Source: an uncultured Bacteroides sp. (GTDB lineage: Bacteria; Bacteroidota; Bacteroidia; Bacteroidales; Bacteroidaceae). Taken from it: 7,073 bases of DNA. The first letter of the stretch is position 1. Every line of letters begins with the position of its first letter. The DNA is taken from the NCBI GenBank assembly GCA_900557355.1, contig USSR01000365.1, positions 1 to 7,073 on the forward strand, in the 5' to 3' direction. Below are positions 4,809 to 7,073 of the stretch, one piece after another. The notes beneath the pieces are model-generated. The model ran no database searches and had not been told where the DNA came from. It saw only the letters and a list, made by a program, of their open reading frames with translations. Position numbers and translations under genes: made by a program.

Positions 4809-7073
4809 ATGTTTATCAAACGTTGCTGGTTGCTTTGTTGCTTTATTGCTTTTCTTCTTCCGGTTTCAGCGCAGGAATTCATTACGCTGAACTGGCAGGA
4901 ATTGTCTTCTGCACAGACGCTTCCTGTGGTGACGCGCGAACTTCCGTTAGGGAACGACTTCCGTTCCTTTACTTATCAGGTAGAAATTGAATTTCCGGAA
5001 TACCAGAAACTAAGCCGGAATGAGGTGACAGCATTAGAGATACGGCTCGACAGTTTGCGTCAGCTACCTAATGAAAATGTTGCTTTCCGGGAAGGTTTAC
5101 CGGCATCTCCGCAGATAAACTCTTTCACAAAAATCTCTGCACATCATGGTTTTCTTTCCATAAGTTTTGTCCCTGTAGTTTTTCGTGAAGGAAGCTACCA
5201 ACGGCTGAACTCGTTCAAGTTATCCGTGAAATCCTATCCAAAGAAAGATGGAATAGGAGAGGGAACAGCCACTCGAGGCTCGGGAACAACTTTAACCAGA
5301 GCTTCTTTAAAAGATTGCACTACTTCGCTTCTCGCTTCAGGTCGTTGGACAAAGATAGGTGTGAGAAATACCGGAGTCTTTAAAATCACGAATGCCGAAT
5401 TAAAGAAGATGGGATTCTCAAGACCCGAGAAAGTCCGCGTATTTGGTTATGGTGGTTATTTGTTATCCCAGCGTTTCAATGAACATCCGGCAGCAGATTT
5501 ACCCGAAGTTCCCTTGCTGCGTTTGTCAGACGGTGTGTTGTTTTATGGTCGTGGCACTGTATCCTGGAAACCGAGTTCCGATAACACTTACTTTGTTCGC
5601 GAACGTAACTTCTATTCCGATGAAGGTTATTATTTCCTGACTGACCGGGAGGATATTCCGGAAATGGAAGTCGAAGTCCTTTCTTCTTTGAAAGAACCTT
5701 CTATCAACAGGTTGACGGCCTTTAATTCCTATACTCTGCATGAAAAAGAGGTATATAGTTGGGCAAGTACCGGCAGACAACTATATGAAGATTATGATTA
5801 TGCGACGGGTAACACCAAGAATTATACGTTGAGTTTGCCGGGTATCGTTCCGGAAGATTCTGTATGGCTGACCACAGTTTTTGCTGCCCGTTCCATTGGA
5901 GCATCTACCTATTATTCGGTTGCAGTGAATGGTAAGGCGAGAGGAAATGCTACACTGGCATCCATATCTTCCGACAATCAATATTACACTAGAGCTACTT
6001 CTGCCTCCATAAGTACCTCCTGGCTGGGTACAGAGTCGGAGAATACTGTAGTGACCGTTACCCATACCCGCCCTTCCGGGACATCGGGGCGCTTGGATTA
6101 TATTGCTTTGAACTATATCCGCTCGCTTACGCTGAATGCTCCTTACCTTACTTTCCGTTCTTTGGCCTCCATCAATAAAGAGACGACATTTGTACTTTCC
6201 GGTGCCACAGCTTCTACTGTTGTGTGGGATGTCACCGATCCCGCAAATATTTGCAGGATGGAAGGCAGCTTTGCAGGCGACACATATACGTTTACCATTC
6301 CCGCAGGAAAATTGCGTGAGTTCGTAGCCATCACTCCGGAAGCTTCCGGCTTTGATACGGTAGAAACAGTCGGGAATATTGCAAATCAAAATCTGCACTC
6401 TTTGGGAGCCACGGATATGATTATTATTTCTCCCGACCGGAAAGACCTGATGACACAGGCGGCACGGCTGGCACAAGCACACCGTGAAAAAGATGGCCTG
6501 TCTGTTCTTGTTCTTGCTGCTCCGCAAATCTACAATGAATTCTCTTCCGGTACACCGGATGGAACGGCTTACCGTCGTTTGATGAAGATGTTGTATGATC
6601 GTTTTCCGAATAAGGCTGAAAGTCCTAAATATTTGTTATTTTTCGGAGATTGCAGTTATGATAACCGTATGCTGACTTCCTCCTGGAAGAATTATCGGCC
6701 TGAAAACTTTTTGCTATCTTATCAATCGGAAACCTCTCTTGAGGAAACCTCTTCCTATGTAACGGACGATTATTTCGGCTTTCTCGATGATGGAGAAGGT
6801 GAAAATCTGTCAGATGCCATGCTGGATATAGGTATCGGACGTTTCCCGGTTCGCACGGCTGCTGAGGCAAAAGCTACTGTTGATAAGACCATCGCTTATA
6901 TGGAAAATAAGCATGCAGGACCGTGGAAACACACCGTCTGCTATGTGGGCGATGACGGGGATGGCAGACAGCACATGTCCCAATCTGAAATCCTGGCAAG
7001 TTATACAGAACGGAATTATCCTTCCTTCCTTGTTGAAAGAATCTATGCCGATGCTTTCCGTCGCGAATCTTCC
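4809..7073 (+). CDS. porU: PorU-like type IX secretion sortase (C25 peptidase family), N-terminal 755 residues, runs off the window
   Basis: PorU is the surface protease of the type IX secretion system. It removes the C-terminal signal of cargo proteins and attaches them to lipopolysaccharide. The frame is open from ATG 4809 to the last base (755 codons, no stop). Family members have about 1,100-1,300 residues, so about a third is missing. A signal peptide is clear: MFIKRCW, a Cys/Phe/Leu core, then VSA with cleavage before Q22. Residues ~180-520 are beta-rich N-terminal domains, including GRWTKIGVRNTGVFKIT, VRVFGYGGYLL and RLDYIALNYIRSL, all PorU-like. The C25 (gingipain-like) domain starts near residue 535 with TDMIIISPDR. 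It continues with YLLFFGDCSYDNR (608-620), YVTDDYFGFLDD, IGIGRFPVRT (674-683) and YVGDDGD (712-718). The catalytic His (in a GHG-type motif) and Cys of this family come after this point and lie outside the window, so activity cannot be judged. The 16-bp gap from the FAH gene implies one operon with rex. Confidence 0.87.
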   Translation, partial: MFIKRCWLLCCFIAFLLPVSAQEFITLNWQELSSAQTLPVVTRELPLGNDFRSFTYQVEIEFPEYQKLSRNEVTALEIRLDSLRQLPNENVAFREGLPASPQINSFTKISAHHGFLSISFVPVVFREGSYQRLNSFKLSVKSYPKKDGIGEGTATRGSGTTLTRASLKDCTTSLLASGRWTKIGVRNTGVFKITNAELKKMGFSRPEKVRVFGYGGYLLSQRFNEHPAADLPEVPLLRLSDGVLFYGRGTVSWKPSSDNTYFVRERNFYSDEGYYFLTDREDIPEMEVEVLSSLKEPSINRLTAFNSYTLHEKEVYSWASTGRQLYEDYDYATGNTKNYTLSLPGIVPEDSVWLTTVFAARSIGASTYYSVAVNGKARGNATLASISSDNQYYTRATSASISTSWLGTESENTVVTVTHTRPSGTSGRLDYIALNYIRSLTLNAPYLTFRSLASINKETTFVLSGATASTVVWDVTDPANICRMEGSFAGDTYTFTIPAGKLREFVAITPEASGFDTVETVGNIANQNLHSLGATDMIIISPDRKDLMTQAARLAQAHREKDGLSVLVLAAPQIYNEFSSGTPDGTAYRRLMKMLYDRFPNKAESPKYLLFFGDCSYDNRMLTSSWKNYRPENFLLSYQSETSLEETSSYVTDDYFGFLDDGEGENLSDAMLDIGIGRFPVRTAAEAKATVDKTIAYMENKHAGPWKHTVCYVGDDGDGRQHMSQSEILASYTERNYPSFLVERIYADAFRRESS

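Noticed and set aside
5781..6527. A 248-codon open frame on the minus strand inside porU
   Set aside because: It lies wholly within the porU coding frame, its translation is Cys/Arg/Ile-rich without family motifs, and the plus frame carries clear PorU and C25 signatures. It is a shadow frame.
1..7073. CRISPR arrays, tRNA or rRNA genes, insertion sequences, phage genes and retroelements
   Set aside because: No regularly spaced repeats, tRNA-like cloverleaf, transposase or reverse-transcriptase motifs, or terminal inverted repeats were seen on reading both strands. Nearly all of the sequence is explained by the listed genes.

Overview
The window looks like chromosomal DNA from a gut-type Bacteroidales, most likely a Bacteroides or close relative. 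The evidence is a moderate GC content, a lack of strong Shine-Dalgarno sites, promoter boxes of the Bacteroides TAnnTTTG (-7) type, and families typical of the phylum: a DUF5686 outer-membrane protein with a carboxypeptidase-regulatory-like domain, and a PorU/C25-type sortase. The species call is inference.

Layout. Bases 1-336 hold the 3' end of tsf (EF-Ts), closed by a strong hairpin terminator at 358-397. Facing it on the minus strand is a small SUI1/eIF1-like (YciH-type) gene at 466-813, whose transcript can use the same hairpin in reverse. A 109-bp divergent region (814-922) separates it from a large plus-strand gene (923-3415). This encodes an exported protein with a CarboxypepD_reg-like domain, DUF5686 and a predicted beta-barrel. 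After an 88-bp gap with its own -7 box comes a tight plus-strand cluster: rex (NADH/NAD+-sensing repressor, 3504-4175), a short fumarylacetoacetate-hydrolase-fold enzyme (4175-4792, overlapping rex by one base) and a porU-like C25-family gene. The last starts at 4809, 16 bp after the previous stop, and runs off the right edge.

How the genes fit together. The left part is translation machinery (EF-Ts and an eIF1-like factor) in convergent orientation. The right part is probably one transcript linking a redox sensor, a small carbon-metabolism hydrolase/decarboxylase and a cell-surface protease/sortase. The link between redox sensing and surface sorting is the most interesting feature, although it may only be conserved synteny. 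No tRNA, rRNA, CRISPR array, insertion sequence, phage gene or clear repeat family was seen, and I found no convincing undescribed defence or mobile system. The window reads as ordinary core chromosome with two incompletely understood surface proteins.
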